DNA of 35,112 nt, taken from an uncultured Clostridium sp. (lineage in GTDB: Bacteria > Bacillota > Clostridia > Lachnospirales > Lachnospiraceae). Below, one piece after another: positions 34,065-35,112 of the stretch; the stretch's first letter is position 1; the number at the start of each line of letters is the position of its first letter. Below the pieces are notes generated by a model. It had not been told where the DNA came from. It worked only from the letters and a program-made list of their open reading frames with translations, and ran no database searches. Position numbers and translations under genes: made by a program. The stretch is taken from the NCBI GenBank assembly GCA_945915475.1, contig CAMEFI010000033.1:1-35112 (forward strand). The letters are read 5' to 3'.

Positions 34065-35029
34065 CTTTGTACCTCCAAATCAAATCCCATATCCTGTAAC
34101 ATTTCCATGTCCTGTTTTGTATTATTGCCAACGGTCGTCAACATATCGCCGGTAATGGTTGCATTGACCCCAGATTGAAACAACCGTCTGCCTCCATCCT
34201 TAAAATAGTTCCGTCCCGCTGCCATACGGATATATGCCGTCGGATTGATGTACCGAAACATTGCCACTGTACGGATAATCTCATCCTCCGTTAGCGGGGT
34301 CAAATCTCCAAGGGGAGTTCCCTTTACTGGAATCAAGGCATTGATTGGAATGGATTCAATCTCTAATTCTGCTAACGAAACCGCCATATCCAATCGATCC
34401 TGCCATGTCTCGCCCATGCCAATGATTCCGCCGGAACAGACCGTCATCCCTGCCGCCTTTGCAAGCTTAATCTCCCGAATCTTATCTTCATATGTATGCG
34501 TGGTACAGATATTTGGAAAATTGCGCTTCGATGTCTCAATGTTTGCATGATACATTTCCACCCCTGCTGCTTTCAGTCTTGTAAATGCTTCTTCACTGAT
34601 CAGTCCATGGGATGCACATAACCGGATGTTACACTCTTTATGGAGCAGTGCATAGGTATCAACCAATGTGTCCAGTTCTTCTCCTTCCACCGTGCGCCCT
34701 GCCGTTACAATGGAATAGGCATGCACTCCTGCCGCTTCTCTTTTCTTGCAATCTTCTAATACTACCTCCGGCTCTAACATGCCATGCTCCTCACAGCCGG
34801 TATGGTTATGTGCGGATTGTGCACAGAATTTGCAATTCTCACTGCAGCGTCCTCCTCTGCCATTGATAATCGTACACAAATCCACATGATTATTACAAAG
34901 TGCTTCCCGGATTGCATTGGCACCAATTGCCAATTGTTCCAAATCCACTTCCTCAAAGAAAGACAAATCCTCATCCCTTGTAAGCCTTCGTCCTGCGATA
35001 ATCTCTTTTGCTAATTGCTGTATGTCCAT
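34061..35029 (-). CDS. bioB: Biotin synthase
   Basis: Radical SAM enzyme that inserts sulfur into dethiobiotin. The 322-residue protein carries C62-x3-C66-x2-C69 in RCSENCKFCAQS and the HANIETS-like MYHANIETSKRNF; the motif IGMGE and the auxiliary-cluster region with the conserved Arg follow (YIRMAAGRN). It ends ATGA with bioY. AGGAAC lies 5 bases before the ATG. bioA, bioD and bioF are not nearby, so biotin is likely made from imported precursors, or the rest of the pathway is elsewhere. Confidence 0.96.
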   Translation of the reverse strand: MDIQQLAKEIIAGRRLTRDEDLSFFEEVDLEQLAIGANAIREALCNNHVDLCTIINGRGGRCSENCKFCAQSAHNHTGCEEHGMLEPEVVLEDCKKREAAGVHAYSIVTAGRTVEGEELDTLVDTYALLHKECNIRLCASHGLISEEAFTRLKAAGVEMYHANIETSKRNFPNICTTHTYEDKIREIKLAKAAGMTVCSGGIIGMGETWQDRLDMAVSLAELEIESIPINALIPVKGTPLGDLTPLTEDEIIRTVAMFRYINPTAYIRMAAGRNYFKDGGRRLFQSGVNATITGDMLTTVGNNTKQDMEMLQDMGFDLEVQR

Positions 35030-35058
35030 CTTCTGTTCCTTTCTATGTATTATGTACT

Positions 35059-35077
35059 AGGCATTTGCGAAACGCCT
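35059..35077. promoter_or_regulatory. Imperfect palindrome upstream of bioB
   Basis: AGGCATTTGCGAAACGCCT: outer AGGCnTTT and AAAnGCCT arms are complementary around a 3-base centre, 30-48 bases before the bioB start. It does not match the BirA operator; a repressor site is inferred. Confidence 0.35.
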
Positions 35078-35112
35078 GTTTCTTCTATAAACGTTGTGCA
35101 ATTTGACAATAT

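Noticed and set aside
1-35112. CRISPR array, insertion sequence or prophage
   Set aside because: No regularly spaced repeats, transposase, integrase or phage structural genes are visible on either strand.

Overview
The window looks like a chromosomal segment of an anaerobic low-to-medium GC Firmicute, most likely a Lachnospiraceae-type Clostridium. The basis is ATP-dependent PEP carboxykinase, strong AGGAGG-type ribosome binding sites, TATAAT promoters, tRNA-Gly without an encoded CCA, half-size EamA proteins and AAA-ATPase-like/PD-(D/E)XK proteins. This rests on gene style and not on a marker gene; there is no rRNA in the window.

Layout. (1) 123-8180, minus strand: a cytidylate-kinase-like gene, a MIF-family protein, a CLC anion transporter, then the conserved MoxR ATPase / DUF58 / membrane transglutaminase trio and a membrane-anchored GH3 glycosidase, all closely spaced. 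(2) 8320-10720: a DUF1015 gene, a divergent XRE/S24-like regulator with a TTG start, and tRNA-Gly(CCC). (3) 10799-20181, minus strand: an operon-like run starting with a TIM-barrel isomerase-like protein, followed by a GAF-GGDEF protein, a TIR protein with two zinc ribbons, a REC-like/class III nucleotide cyclase, an unrecognised 347-residue protein, a secreted papain-like protease and an NYN-LOTUS RNA-binding/nuclease-like protein. A DegV gene follows behind its own promoter. (4) 20330-25561: a glycerol-1-phosphate dehydrogenase-like gene, a 2-hydroxyacid dehydrogenase, a short-chain dehydrogenase, strongly expressed-looking pckA with promoter and terminator, and a half-size EamA transporter. 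(5) 25608-31569: a MATE transporter, an intact radical SAM sulfatase-maturase-like gene beside remnants of an ABC ATPase and a sulfatase fused by deletion, an AbiE toxin-antitoxin pair with a truncated toxin, a short XRE protein and a small membrane protein. This part is visibly AT-rich and decayed. (6) 31652-35029: an AAA-ATPase-like/nuclease protein, then bioY and bioB overlapping by ATGA.

The most interesting unit is 14764-19373. Four adjacent, tightly spaced genes encode a putative c-di-GMP synthase lacking the inhibitory site, a TIR protein that keeps the NADase glutamate, a class III cyclase without the usual Lys/Asp purine-selecting pair, and a protein of unknown family. A cyclase next to a TIR protein recalls Pycsar-type signalling, but no cyclic-nucleotide-binding domain is visible, so this could equally be a housekeeping signalling module. 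Second in interest is the deletion scar at about 28740, which left a sulfatase maturase without its local sulfatase.
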